Below, one piece after another: positions 10,336-22,515 of a stretch of DNA of 64,000 nt. The DNA lies in assembly GCA_037783545.1 (NCBI GenBank), contig JBBELK010000305.1:434001-498000 (forward strand). Direction: 5' to 3'. Source of the stretch: Henricia sp. BOLD:AAB3569. Its lineage: Eukaryota > Echinodermata > Asteroidea > Spinulosida > Echinasteridae. Made by a program: the position numbers and the translations under genes. The notes beneath the pieces are model-generated. The model worked only from the letters and a program-made list of their open reading frames with translations, was not told the origin of the DNA and searched no databases. How positions within the stretch are numbered: position 1 is the stretch's first letter; every line of letters starts with the position of its first letter.

Positions 10336-11130
10336 GTATGTCAAAATATGAAAGGATTTGGCGCATGCGCAAACCGTGACATAGCCCCTTTAATAACGCG
10401 TGTTTGAAACCTAATTTTGCCGGCTGGGAACGAGACAGCGTGTTGAACTAAGACTGACCAGACTTGAAGTTGAGGAATTATTCGCTGGCTTGGCGCAATA
10501 TATCTCTGTGGGGGCGCTTCATACTGCACCGCATTCTTCGGTATTTTTTTCGTATACATTAAACAAAGATTTTAAGGAAATTACCTCCTTATCAACACAT
10601 AATGTAATTTTAAGATATACTTCCCACTTGCACTTTTGTCGCAAATGTTGCTTTTCTGTAGAAAAATCATGTTTTCTTTCTCAAAAATAGCCTTCAGTTA
10701 GTGCACAAGATAACCATTCAAGCGCGCGCGCAGCGCCTTCTGTTGTCGCGCTTACGCACAGACCGCTCGCACGTCATTTTGTTCATTACTTTATGCAGTA
10801 ATTTTATCATTTATTTATTTCAGAAATTTATCTCAGAACATTTGCGACGGAAGTGTCAGTGTGAAGTACATGTATATCTTAGAATTGAATAAGCTATCGA
10901 TTCCAACATATAAATTTACCCAAATCCGTGTTCAATGTATATGAAAAAAATACCATTCATCTCCAGCTCTCCCCTAATCAGTTTACACACATGATTTAGC
11001 GGTAAAAGAAGAGCTTGAAAAATGTGATTTTCCCACCTTTCTATAGTATATAGGGATGTACAGTGATCACGGTGAAGGATTAGTGATGTCCGTGAAACAA
11101 ATACTTACTGTGTAAAACCACACTAACAAC
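10336..11130. other. Intergenic, nothing recognised
   Basis: Mixed composition with several short open frames of no recognisable family. Confidence 0.4.
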
Positions 11131-11374
11131 CAGGGGCCAATTTCATAAAGCTGTTTAGCAGAAATATTTGCTTAATCAAAAATTTGTTTGCTTTATAAAA
11201 ATGAGTCACTAGTCAAAATTTCATGTCAATTTGTGTTTTTCACAAGAATATCTGCTATTCTTGCTAAAAACATAAGTTGACATAACTTTTTGACTATTAA
11301 CCCATTTATATAAAGCACACAAATTTTTGATTAAGCGAATTTTTTGCTTAATTGCTCTATGAAATTGGCCCCAT
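11131..11374. mobile_element. MITE with GGGGCCAATTTCAT ends
   Basis: The left end CAGGGGCCAATTTCATAAAG is inverted at the right end (ATGAAATTGGCCCC). Inner arms also mirror (GCTTAATCAAAAATTTG). About 244 bp; TSD unclear. Confidence 0.75.
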
Positions 11375-12849
11375 GACCGGCGAAATAATGACAAAAAAAG
11401 TCGACGCGACAGTGGGCAAAGCAACGTTAGTGTTGACGTACCTAGCTGGGCGCAGCCATCTTTACTGTGTCAGATGCAGGTCATGTGACAGAACCAACGT
11501 CAGGTGACAGAATCTAGCCAATCATGGCAAGTGTCATCCAGGCTCGGTGTTGGGTGACGTCACACCCACGCGCTTCGCAGGATTTGAGGCGAAGTTTAGC
11601 AGTGGTTGGAGCGGGCAAACTAAAGTGGCGCGCGCAAAGCACTGCTAAAGGAGTGTATATGCGATATGCGCAAAGACGGGGTTTCGGGAAAAATACACTA
11701 GTCTGGTACCCGGACCAAAAATTATTTGACTAGACTGAATTTAAGGTCCGGCAGCCGCCAATTCCGCCATTTTGAAACAGGAGGAATTTCTCCTTTTTCC
11801 GAAGGTTCCCGAAGTTACCCGAATGCACGTCCGGTCGTCCGGACGTTACCGTTAATCGTCGGGTACAATTCGTCATTGTTTCGAGAATTTGAATTGACGT
11901 CGCGTGCCGCTGCGTGTGTATTACGCAGTGGCTATCAGTGGCTATAGTTACGGTAACCGTATGAACGGCTATAGTTACGGGATTGTAACAGCAGATTAAA
12001 ACTACATGTGCAATATGGAGCTCACTGGGTGATGCAGACAAGGTTTTGAATTTTCTTTTTGATGCTAGCCTAGGCATACATGTATATTAAAATGGGCATA
12101 TTTAATATTTTAAGGTTAATATATTAAATTTGTATTGGTCAAATATGGAATAACCCCTTTCAAATTGTTGTACACTCATATGTCATATAGCCGCTTTGAA
12201 AATTAACGGTTATGTGCTCCTAAAAATAAATGCATGACGTAATGCTTAAAGTGCTATTTTAAACACGACAGTAGCCGGTCCTCATATTCAGTCGTTGTAT
12301 GTGGAATATGTGGAGCGGCAACCAGTCTAAAAATACACCAGCCACTAGACTTGACCAAGTCCAACTTCGAATAATTTGTAATGTTGGCGCGCGCAAGAGG
12401 GCGCGCTACTAAGGAAAGGCGCAAAGGGCACGGAGCCGTTTTACAGAAACAAACAAAACCGCGTCTTTGACAAAGACTAGGAAGCACCCACAAGATGCAA
12501 AACGAACGACACGGGGTTTCTGGGAACACATGTCAAAAGTTGTTGCCGGGTGGAGCTTTATAAACGCTGTTATCGTTTGACTCACGATGAAAAATGAAGC
12601 CGGCGCTACGCAAAAACAGTTGCCGTACCACAATAAACGTTGTCAATGCCCACAGACATCTACTGATTAAGCAAAACGTATTTACAGCCCTCTTCCCTTT
12701 TATTTTGAGTCATAAATCTGTGTTTTTCTTCGTACTCACGTCGCAATTCCAAACTGTTCGCCATGTTTTACTACTCGCGGTTACTAGATGACGTCATTAC
12801 ACCAGAGACCCAGCCGCGAGCTCGGGCAGCGGTGGCTGCCACCGGGGCA
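11375..12849. other. Intergenic with one MITE fragment
   Basis: No gene is recognised. A minus-orientation fragment of the TAGACTGGTT family lies at about 12285-12330. A stretch near 11700-11740 contains paired TAGTCTGG and TAGACTG motifs. Short open frames have no known domains. Confidence 0.4.
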
Positions 12850-12952
12850 GACTCGTGTATCACGTGATGGCTAAAAGAACGCTCCGGTGTAAGTGGGTGT
12901 TACCCGGTGTAAGCATCTCGAAGCCCCTTACCTTGAAGTCCATGCACTGGAC

Positions 12953-13823
12953 ACACCCCCCCCCCCCCCCGCCCGCCCCACACCCCCAGCTCCACACCCC
13001 CAGCAACAAAAATTTAGTCTGGTCCAGTGGGTTCTAAGTGTGCATGTACAAGAAAGTACGTCTGACGTACTCAGTACACGAGACCCTATTTATGTGAAAC
13101 ACGCAAAAGGCTAATTGACAAACATACACAAAAAGAAAAGCGGAAAGCCATATGCTCTGTTGTCAACAGACATACCTAGTTGTGTGTTGTACTTTTTACA
13201 GAGCTATTCACTCGTCTACTTGTTGGATAACGGTTTTCCAATAAATATTTGTGGCCTAAGCGAAGTTTCCTGGGCAACGTGTACATTCTCCCTCATCAAG
13301 ATTGTAACGGCTGATTTCCCGGCATTGTGTTGTTAGACTATAATTGCCGTGTCTGGTAGAGTGTGACGAAGGCCAAACAATTAAGGAAACACTTTAGCAG
13401 GTTGTTGGCGGTACACAGTGATAATTAATTTTAATTATCTACGCAATGCGTTATTTAATTGCGGAACGCTACAATGAAAATCACTTTAATTTGTAAAACC
13501 GCGTTCAATTTCCAAAAATAAATTAATTGACGTTTTATTAGCCTATTCATTAAATATTGACCTGCGCACTGGAAAATTGTTAGTCAATTTACTCTGGCTT
13601 AACTGTACGTTCGCTCTTTTCGCGAAAAGTCGTGTTTTTTTTGGGGGGGGGGGGGGGGGGGGGGGCGTCGCCACATTCTTTTCGCGCAAAGCATGCTGAG
13701 AAAAGCATGCTGCGGCTACGCGCGAAAAAACGCTTGACGCCCGAGTTGGTCCATGCGATATGTTTGGTGCGTTTTCGCGCTAGTTAACACGGTCCACACT
13801 AGCCGAATCGTATACGCGCGTCA
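12953..13823 (+). repeat. Dispersed long repeat R, copy 1 (3' part)
   Basis: From about 13012 to 13823 the text matches 21675-22515, and up to 13435 also 19380-19720. Shared phrases include GTGAAACACGCAAAAGGCTA, GGGCAACGTGTACATTCTC and CGAATCGTATACGCGCGTCA. It starts next to a C-tract and AC-rich stretch (12953-13000) and contains a 23-bp G-tract (13643-13665) where copy 3 has an interrupted one. No coding frame is conserved between copies, so I treat it as a non-autonomous mobile or segmental repeat of unknown class. Confidence 0.8.
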
Positions 13824-13864
13824 TAGTATACAAATATCACATGGTTTGAGGGTGGATAGTCCGA

Positions 13865-14285
13865 AGCCACGTGCCACGGCCCAGCCCAAAGCCACCGCGG
13901 CCCAGCCTAAAGCCATCTTGGTCCTGCCTGAAGCCACTCTAGCCTAGCCCGAAGCCATCCGGCCCAGTCAAAGCCATCCGGTCCAGCCAAAGCCATCCGG
14001 CCCACCCAAAGTCATCCGGCCCAGCCAAAGCCACCCCAGCCCAGCCCCAAGCCACCTCGGCCCAGCCAGGCCCCAAGCCACCCAGTACCCAGCCGAGCCC
14101 AAGCCACCACAGCCCAGCCCAAAAACCACCCCGGCCCAGACCAAACCCAACCCAACACCCCAACCCAGCCCATTCCAGCCCCAGCCCAGCCCCAGCCCCA
14201 GCCCCCACAGCCGCAGCACAGCGGAGCCCCCACTAGCCCCAGCCCCAGCCTGAGCCCAGCTTGCCAGCCCAGCCCAGCCCAAATG
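13865..14285. repeat. GCCCAGCCAAAGCCA minisatellite
   Basis: About 20 imperfect copies of an 18-24 bp unit such as GCCCAGCCAAAGCCATCCG, passing into pure CAGCCC repeats. Long minus-strand frames (13939-14345) read as Gly/Trp/Leu-rich low-complexity protein and are products of the repeat. Confidence 0.88.
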
Positions 14286-14289
14286 CAGT

Positions 14290-14664
14290 CTAACGCGTCC
14301 CAATACCGGACAAGGTACTGATCGACAACCACTCTGGAAACGCATTCAAATCACTTCCGCTGGTCCAGGTGTACCTTCGATTCATACAGCAATTAAATAT
14401 GTTCTACTTCTAGAGGAGAATCCTGCAGTTAAAGGCTCCAAGAAAACAAGTTTGTTGGATTTTATCCTGATTAAACCTGCGTGGGATGATCTGACCTCCC
14501 TGAATCGCACGTATCAAAAGCAGTCCGAGAAGTGCATTCATGCACACCCTGCCTTAGTGGCACACCCTGCCTTAGCGGCTCTTATGGATGCGAATGCAGC
14601 CAGCCTTGCTACAGACGTAATCATTGACGTTGAGCCCGCAAACGTTAAGCCCATTGACGTTTGA
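14290..14664 (+). CDS. Unassigned open frame, possible coding remnant
   Basis: An uninterrupted + frame runs from the end of the minisatellite to a stop at 14662-14664. It includes the phrases PGVPSIHTAIKYVLLLEENP and LLDFILIKPAWDDL, then a small duplication HPALVAHPALAAL. There is no in-frame ATG near its start, and composition is balanced, unlike repeat-derived frames nearby. It could be an exon, a transposon-protein remnant, or chance. I recognise no family. It ends just before a 100-bp palindrome. Confidence 0.25.
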   Translation, partial: LTRPNTGQGTDRQPLWKRIQITSAGPGVPSIHTAIKYVLLLEENPAVKGSKKTSLLDFILIKPAWDDLTSLNRTYQKQSEKCIHAHPALVAHPALAALMDANAASLATDVIIDVEPANVKPIDV

Positions 14665-14668
14665 GTGC

Positions 14669-14771
14669 CGCAAACTACCAACGCAAACAGTAACGCAGAC
14701 AGTCGGCAAAGTTGAACCAAGTTCAACTTTGCCGACTGTTTCCGTCAGTGTTTGCGTTGCGGTTGTTTGCG
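14669..14771. repeat. Near-perfect palindrome
   Basis: Arms of about 50 bp: GCAAACTACC...AGTCGGCAAAGTTGAAC is mirrored by GTTCAACTTTGCCGACT...GGTTGTTTGC around a 3-nt centre. The inner 20 bp of each arm are a perfect match. It may be a small foldback MITE. Confidence 0.8.
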
Positions 14772-14979
14772 TCTAGTCTGCGTGCGCGCGTTACGATTAT
14801 ATGGAAACCAGGCTTTACTGACCAATAAAATGTTACGTATCCAACACCAGCAGTTGAGGAGAAGTGTACCTACAATGAACATACAAATTCAAAAGCTTGA
14901 TTTTTTTATACCATTTCAAGGGCCCCTCAAATATTTGTTTCCACTGTTCCAATATTATGGACCCATAAAGAGGCAGATT

Positions 14980-14986
14980 GGGGGGT

Positions 14987-15033
<47 letters not shown>
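14980..15033 (+). repeat. Long poly-G tract
   Basis: The tract is interrupted once by T (14986), then has 47 uninterrupted G (14987-15033). Frames through it give poly-Gly or poly-Pro and are not genes. Confidence 0.95.
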
Positions 15034-15034
<1 letters not shown>

Positions 15035-15539
15035 GAGCGTTCAGCTCTTACACCATTGCAACAATAGAAAATGTACATGTATTGCATTATATGTGTCTTC
15101 CTTTCTGAGCATTCTGACATACATGAAATTATAGGATGAATGATCACTGCCCTGATTTGAAAAATCACTGACTAGTATATATAGTGTTATGTTTTTGAAG
15201 ATGGTTCATTGTCTGTGCACTTTATCTCACCCTGAAAATATGTTACATTTGAACAGAAAATGCGGCATACCTTTCTGATTTGCTCTGCAGCTTTTTGGAG
15301 AAATTCCTGTGCAAAAAAGGGGCAATTTTTACAACTTCCTGATCTGTGCAAAGCTGCATTAATTCTACTGATATATTTTGTTGTCTACAAAGTAATTTTG
15401 CTCCAAATTTAATTACGGCAGATGCAGAAATTGTTCATATTTCATTCACAAACAGTAATCCTCTGCAGTAGCAGGTATATGAACATTCTGTGCATGGCTG
15501 CAGGTTACATTGAAAAATGAGTGTGAAAGGCAAATTGAA
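15034..15539. other. Intergenic, nothing recognised
   Basis: AT-rich. No conserved features were seen. Confidence 0.4.
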
Positions 15540-16935
15540 CACTGTATAGTAATAAACTCATGTGTGTAGCTCATTATTGCAGTTGTGTAGCTCAGAATGC
15601 ATGTTTTTGAATCTTGATGTACTCCTACTGAATTCAGGAATTCAGTTTTGTTAAAAATTGCAACTGAAAGATTAATAATTTCTTGTTTTGCAGATTAACA
15701 TTCCATTCTTTTGAAAGTACACTGTTAATGAAAACCCTCATTGCAATTCAAGAATACTCATAATTGATTAGTTTTGTGTTTCACATGTTGAGACACTGAA
15801 AAATATGAGACTTCTAAATTTGAAGGAATGGAGTGCTCACTTGCAGTTTTGCTTCACACCCCATGCCATTTTTAAATGAATGTTCAGGTCATATAGGCCT
15901 ACCTAGGCAATTATACTGGCTGAGGATTGTTGTATCAACTATATTAGGCCTAATTTGAAATGTTTGAACTTGAATAAATGTCTGGGAACTTATTTTGTTG
16001 AGTTTGTATTGAGGTGGCATAGTCATGAAGTCCCCCGGCCTGGCATTTTTTCTACAGGAGGGAAACATTTCCTGTAAATTGTGTGCCTGCTTATTTGCAC
16101 ATTGCAAAAAAAATGTATGTTATCTGAAAGGTCCCTTCAAAAATACTGGATCATGCAAATGGTTTGAAGGATTTAACACAAATAAACTCAAGTGTGTAAC
16201 TCAGTCTTAATTCAGAATGCATTTTTAAAATCTTGATGTACTGTCATACTGAATTCAGTTTTATTAAAAATTGCAACTTAAAGATGAATAATTTTTTTTA
16301 GATTAACATTCCCATCTGTTAAAAGTAGGGATGGGCATTTACGGTTAATTCAGAAGCCGGTTTGCAATTCTTTCCAGTGCCGGTTAACCGTTCAGCCGAC
16401 ACCAAAGTTGTTGGTGTTGTTTTACTTTATAGGTGCATTTGCAATGCACACAATACCCCAGGCCCCCAAAATATCATTGAATCTTTATCGGGTGAAAATT
16501 TTACTACGACTCCATATACATTTATTTCAATTTTATGAAGTAAATACAAAGAACCTTTGAAAACTATTGTAAATTCTTTAAAATTGGGTTTCGTTTAAAC
16601 GTTCGGCAAAATGGTTTTTAATTTTTTCCCCGGTTAACCGGTTAAATGTCCAATCCCTGGTTGAAAGAGTGCATTATGTTAATGAAAACCCTCAAATCAA
16701 GCATCCTCATGATAATTTGATTAGTTTTGTGCTTCACAAGTTAATCAGACAGATACATGAGACTTCCAAATTTGAAGGAATGGATTCAATGGACTGCTCA
16801 CTTAATTGCAGTTTTGTTTCACACCCCATGTCGTAGTTAAATGAATGTTCAGGTCATAATCCCATTACTAGGTGACTCTTGTGTCAAATATTAATTTAAA
16901 TAAGACTACCGAGAACTTATTTTGCTGAGTTGTGT
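15540..16935 (+). repeat. AT-rich tandem duplication (about 640-bp unit)
   Basis: The text at 15540-15900, and its extension to about 16060, recurs at 16180-16935. Shared phrases include CAGAATGCAT, GTACT...ACTGAATTCAG, TTAATGAAAACCCTCA and AATTTGAAGGAATGGA. The second copy is split by a hAT-like MITE (16326-16659). Divergence between copies is moderate, with many small indels. Confidence 0.75.
16326..16659. mobile_element. hAT MITE with 8-bp TSD
   Basis: The ends are TAGGGATGGGCATTTA and the inverse of CAGGGATTGGACATTTA. The flanking 8-mers are GTTAAAAG (16318-16325) and GTTGAAAG (16660-16667), one mismatch apart. The unduplicated counterpart of the flanks near 15700 lacks the insertion. 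Repeated GGTTAACCG motifs lie inside. TIR form and TSD length are typical of hAT. Confidence 0.88.
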
Positions 16936-17494
16936 ACCTGCATGCTTTATTATTTTGTGCATTGCAAAACATGTCTTATCTGAAGCTCCCACCCGGCGGG
17001 CCACAAAAATATTAGATCTGCTACTACATTGTACATGTACATGTTGAACTTCAAGAAAAGGATAAACAAGAACAGTTGGTTTTTATATTATTTTCGTTTT
17101 TTTGCACTTTTAGCATGAAACTGAAATAAATGGCACAGCAAGGAATAAGCTATCCAAATGTTGTTTTCCCATGCAGGACCCCACCCAATCACTCGCACCC
17201 CCCTCACAGTAAACCTCCCAGGTACACCAGTCCCCCTACGCCCACCCCCAAAGTGACCTAGCCATTAAAACGTTCGTGCTGGCTATATCTCTATTCTCGC
17301 TGCATGAGCTGAGTCACATACACACTGCATGCAATACGCGCTATGTGTACAGTACAGTACTCGTATGCAGTTTGCGCACACGTACATGCATGCTGCGCGC
17401 TGCAGATATCGATATCGCGGTATCGAACACCGCGACGGAATGAATATTTATGAGCTCGATTGACCTTTGACCCCAGCGGGGAATTTGAGGTTAA
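16936..17494. other. Intergenic, nothing recognised
   Basis: AT-rich, then mixed sequence with a GATATCGATATCGCGG palindromic patch near 17405-17420. No gene. Confidence 0.4.
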
Positions 17495-17592
17495 GTTCTG
17501 GACTATATTATGCGCTGTCCAAATAATATCGATATTCCGCCCTCTATAGTCGGCCGCGCTACGATCCAATATCGCAATAATATAGTCCAGAA
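17495..17592. mobile_element. Short hairpin MITE
   Basis: GTTCTGGACTATATTATGCG at the left is inverted as CGCAATAATATAGTCCAGAA at the right, with one base of difference. Total about 98 bp. Confidence 0.7.
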
Positions 17593-17899
17593 TCTGGACT
17601 ACGGCCGCCATTGTACACCACGAACATTGATTGGCCTAAACTGCACCCCGGTCCATGCGATCGCTTGCATTCCACTTAACACATGCAGACCATGATGTAG
17701 ACTAGTGAAGACAGTATGACCAGTCTAGGCAAGGCATTGTGTGTGGTGGGGTACAATGGCGGACGGTGGCTTCAATTTTAGACGTCGTTGCTTCATCCAG
17801 TGTATATATATATCTATGGGCAGCGTAAACAACTGCGCCTTTCCATTGGGCGAAATCCCTCGATGTAGCGAAAGTTTTCCCAACTGGTTTACAAGAAAA
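17593..17899. other. Intergenic, nothing recognised
   Basis: A small inverted pair TAGACTAGT...GACCAGTCTA (about 17698-17727) resembles the TAGACTGGTT MITE ends. Nothing else was identified. Confidence 0.35.
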
Positions 17900-19735
17900 A
17901 GACGTGACCTCGTGGTCACGTGTCGTAAACAATTTTGGCCAATGAGGGCGCAAACAGATTAGCCCGTCCCAGCGCCCTGTAAGGGCGGTGGGTACGAGCA
18001 AATAAAATATACGGTAATTTTTTACAGTAAATGAAGTGAACCTGACCGCCTTTCTGACAATGAGACGAGAAACGGTGTTGGTGTCTGCCCTGTCGTTGGC
18101 TGAAAGTTTGTTCCAAAAATATTTCCATGCACCATGTTGACCAATTAAAGGTACACACCGGCCTACTGTTTACATGATTTAGTGATGTAGCATCATTGAC
18201 AATACGTTTTTGATGGTCGTTGTGAGAAAGATCATCAAAATATCGCGTAATTTACTAAAGAAGTGCAAAATTAACAAAAACGGTCAAAAGACGGGTTATA
18301 CGCTTTAGCAGCCGTTGCAACTACGCGCGAGCCTCACGACTTTGTCACAAACGATTCGCTCTTCTCCTACTCAGGATATCTCCAATTTTCTGCTCACGAT
18401 TTCACTTTTGAAGAGTTGGCATCATGTGTTTTTCTTCATGAGCGTACACCAGAGCAACACACCAATGTATACGGTGTGTGCACTCGGGCTATTTGCCGTG
18501 CTGCGCGGGGAAAATATCATACACTCCACGGTAGCCTGCCGTAGCACGGGCTCGCTCCCGTTCTCCGGACTCTCGAAACAAAATTTATGTTCGAATTTTC
18601 ATTGTTATGTTTAACTTTGTTTCATACCTGTATAAATATGGTCTGTCTTTTGTCAATTACTTATAAATATTGGGGGGAAATCAGAGTTAAATTTGGTGCA
18701 GTTCTGCAGTAAGAAATTTTCATACGGCTGGAAGTACAACTAACTCACAAGACCACGTGATTTTTCGGAACCAAAATCGGGTTCCGAAAAGTCACGTGAC
18801 CTGTAATTTTTGAAAAATGCTCAGAAACGGCCAAATTTGACGGCGTCTTTTCAGGATATATCTAATTTACTCTGGAAAGCGCTTCAGAATAATGTATTGT
18901 TCTATTTCGAGCCCAAAACAGCCCAACAAAGCCGGTGTGTTCCTTTAAGGCAACACGCGTTTTTTTCTCCAATTAGCCTTCTGCGTGTAACGTTTGCATG
19001 ATGGCTGAAGCCCCGAATTCTTCACTTTCTAAAAGACAGCCGAAGTGTGACTTGTTGCCATGGTAATTGGCTCTAAACATCATGGCCGTCGGAAAAAGTA
19101 CCATTGCAAAAGCACAGGGACACGGTTCAGTGATTTGTATTGTAGAGCCATTGTCTAGGCAACTAACAAAAGATGACGTATTCACTTCGACAGTCTATGG
19201 AGGTGCAGTTTATAAAGTCGCATACTACGCTGTTGTTGCTACGTGGTGCACGCCAATGCCTAGCAACCAGCAGTCTGGTTGCTTTATGCCATTCTCTCCG
19301 TATCCTAGGTGAACACGGTATTGATTCGTTTTCTGTATACTTCACACCTGTCACGTGCACCACACATAGCAGCAAACATTTAGTCTGGTCAAGTGGATTC
19401 TAAGTGTGCATGTAAAAGAAAGTACGTCAGTACACGAGGCGCTATTTATGTGAAACACGCAAAAGGCTAATTGTGTGTTGTACTTTTTACAGAGCTATTC
19501 ACTCGTCTACTTGTAGGATAACGGTTTTCAAATTAAAATTTGTGGCCTGGGCGATTTTCCTGGGCAACGTGTACATTCTCCTCATCAAGATTGTAACGGC
19601 TGATGTCCCGGCATTGTGTTGTTGGACTATAATTGCGGTGTCTGGTAGAGTGTGACGAAGGCAAAACAATTAAGGAAACACTTTAGCAGGTGGATGGCGG
19701 TACACAGTGATAATTATCTACGTTTGTTTGTGGGG
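17900..19735 (+). repeat. Dispersed long repeat R, copy 2
   Basis: It matches 21008-22105 after removal of the TTAA element at 18149-18944. Shared phrases include GCGCAAACAGATTA, CGGTAATTTTTTACAGT, CTGCCCTGTCGTTGGCTGAA and GGCTGAAGCCCCGAATTC. It ends at about 19735, where copies 1 and 3 continue. The frames shared between copies (for example 19067-19312 and 21373-21705) are collinear but differ by indels, so coding is not supported. Confidence 0.8.
18149..18944. mobile_element. TTAA-target DNA element, copy 1
   Basis: The ends are AGGTACACACCGGC and GCCGGTGTGTTCCT. TTAA flanks both sides (18145-18148, 18945-18948). The sister copy of the host repeat shows the empty site at about 21231-21250 (GACCAATCAAATCAACAAGCG against GACCAATTAA[element]TTAAGGCAACACGCG). 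It is 796 bp. It has a hairpin core CACGTGATTTTTCGGAACC with its inverse at about 18753-18800. Kolobok or piggyBac families use TTAA; no transposase is visible. Confidence 0.9.
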
Positions 19736-21007
19736 GGGAAGAGTGACGCAAACACACAGCATTTTCAAATCGAGTAAATTGGCAAAACTTAACATGGAGT
19801 TGTATTTTTATCAGAGTGTTATGAAGTTTCAATTGCTCACTTCTGCTTATTTTAAGGGGAAGAGGTAGTGCTTGCAGAAAATATTCTACAGTACCGGTGC
19901 GGTCCGGCAATGCTCAATCGGCAATTGTTTTATCGTGGATTAGCAACCACTTGTTGTTTGATCAATGTGCCGTATGTGAAACATTGCGGACCCGAATTCC
20001 TTTAGATATTTATTTTTTGAAAATCTTTTGTATAGAGTGCTTGAAGCCTTGGGTTAATTTTCGGTTCTATGTGCAAATTGTATTTACCCGTAAGGCAACA
20101 AGTCTCGTATAATGACTTATTGGTTTATTTTGGGCTATGGCTTTTATCGTATGGCCGCAATTCCTTTAAGGTTCTTTTTTAAGATGGCTTGGCTCAAACG
20201 ATAACCCATGTATGCCCGTGTCTTTAAGTTTTTAAGTAGGTTCTTTTTGTGGATTTTATACTATTAAATGCCGTTCACGGGAGTGTACTATGTACACCTT
20301 TGCAAAGATGGATTCACCAAGCGCTTTTTTAGAATTTTGGCTTTGCCTTTTAGATTTTTCCTCAAAATCCGTTAAGCGTCCTGAGCGAATCCTTATTGCT
20401 GTCATTTTCATAGTTTAATTGTTTTTGTTTTAACAGATCTTTCGCAGTCTCTTGGTCTATCAATTAATTGTGGTTTTTATTTACTGGTGATAGGACTCAA
20501 AGAGACGCGATGTCTGGACATTTGCAGTTTTACCACAATGGGGGTTCTCATCATGTCTGTCAATAAGCTCCTAACTTTGTTACGCTGTTTGTCGCGGGAT
20601 CTTTGAATTCCGGTTTGGTCAGCGGCTATATTGACAAGACATGTGTCCCCCATTTGTAAAGAATTCATAATTTTCACCGGTAAGAATATGCTGGCCCGCC
20701 AGATTTAGTTTTTTTGTTTGTGGGGGTATCCAGGCATATTTTATGTGTAATTGCACGTCATCAGTCCCGGTATTTCGTTTTCTTTGCTTTCAAGCCATTT
20801 CTGGCTTTTGTGCTTGTAATTTGGACTACGTGATAGGCTTCAACCTTAGGTTGTTATTTTCATAACATTATTTTTTTATCTCTATCACAGAAGTTCAATT
20901 ACACACATCATACCTGTTAACAAGAGGTATGGAATTTGTAAAGCGATCAATTTCCTAAATTTCCTAAATGGTGAATGTTTACTTTTGATTATTATTATTA
21001 TACAACT
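19736..21007. other. Intergenic, nothing recognised
   Basis: About 1.3 kb of single-copy sequence in this window. Small frames at 19683-19910 (-), 19897-20112 (+) and 20477-20677 (-) show no recognisable domain. Confidence 0.45.
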
Positions 21008-22515
21008 CTATGGTCACGTGTCGTATACAATTGAGGGCGCAAACAGATTAACCCGTCCCAGCGCCTGTAAGGCGGTGGGTACGGGCGAACAAAATATACG
21101 GTAATTTTTTACAGTGTAAATAGAGTGAACCTTACCGCCTTTCTGACAATGAGACGCGAAACGGTGTTGTTGTCTGCCCTGTCGTTGGCTGAAAGTTTGT
21201 TCCAAAATATATTTGCATGCACCGTATTGACCAATCAAATCAACAAGCGTTTTTGGTTTTATATTTTTCTCTCCAATTAACCTTATTTGCGTGTAACGTT
21301 TGCATCATGGCTGAAGCCCCGAATTCTTCACTTTCTAATAGACAGCCGAAGTGTGACGTGTTGTCATGGTAATTGCCTCTAAACATCATGGCCGTCGGAA
21401 AAAGTACCATTGCAAAACAGGGATACGGTTCAGTGCTTTTTATTGTAGAGCCATTGCCTAGGCAACTAACAAAAGATGACTTACTCACTTCGGCAGTCTG
21501 TGGAGGCGCAGTTTGTAAAGTCGCATACTACGCTGTTGTTGCTACGTGGTGCACGCCAATGCCTAGCAACCAACAGTCTGGTTGCTTTATGCCATTCTCT
21601 CCGTATCCTAGGGTAAACACGGTATTGATTCGTTTTCTGTACTTCACACCTGTCACGTGCACCACACATAGCAACAAAAATATAGCCTCGTCAAGTGGAT
21701 TCTAAGTGTGCGTGTAAAAGAAAGTACGTCAGTACACGAGACGCATGTTTAGAAAGCCCCTCCAGGCGTTTTCATGCAGTATAAAAAAATTCTGAAGATT
21801 CTGTAAGTTTACAAAGGAGGAGATGACGCTATCTATGTGAAACACGCAAAAGGCTAATTGTGTGTTGTACTTTTTACAGAGCTATTCACTCGTCTACTTG
21901 TATAGGATAACGGTTTTCAAATTAAAATTTGTGGCCTGGGCGATTTTCCTGGGCAACGTGTACATTCTCCTCATCAAGATTGTAACGGCTGATGTCCCGG
22001 CATTGTGTTGTTGGACTATAATTGCGGTGTCTGGTAGAGTGTGACGAAGGCCAAACAATTAAGGAAACACTTTAGCAGGTGGATGGCGGTACACAGTGAT
22101 AATTATCTACGCAATGCGTTATTTAATTGCGGAACGCATACATTTAAAATCACTTTAATTATTTTGTAAAACCGCGTTCAACTTCCAAAAATAAATCAAT
22201 TTATGTTTTATTAGCCTATTCATTAAATATTGACCTGCGCACTGGAAAATTGTTAGTCAATTTACTCTGGCTTAACTGTACGGTCGCTCTTTTCTTTTTT
22301 TTGGGGGGTGGGGGGCGGGGGTGCGTCGCCACATTCTTTTCGCGCGTTAGCGAGTTGCGCGACGGACGCACGCAAATAAAAAACATGCTGCGAAAAGCAT
22401 GCGGCTACGCGCGAAAAAACGCTTGACGCCCGAGTTGGTCCATGTGATATTTTTGGTGCGTTTTCGCGCTAATTAACACGGTTCACACTAGCTGAATCGT
22501 ATACGCGCGTCAAAG
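21008..22515 (+). repeat. Dispersed long repeat R, copy 3 (longest)
   Basis: This covers both the 5' part shared with copy 2 and the 3' part shared with copy 1. It ends at CGAATCGTATACGCGCGTCA, as copy 1 does. It has about 80 bp not present in copy 2 (near 21748-21830), containing a TATAAAAAAATTCTG stretch. A G-rich tract (22301-22322) replaces the pure G-tract of copy 1. No TIRs or LTRs were identified at its ends. Confidence 0.8.

Noticed and set aside
13939-14345. Three overlapping Gly/Trp/Leu-rich minus frames
   Set aside because: They translate the GCCCAGCC minisatellite in different frames.
18315-18614. 99-codon frame shared in part by the two TTAA elements
   Set aside because: The second copy has frameshifts and an insertion; no domain is recognised.
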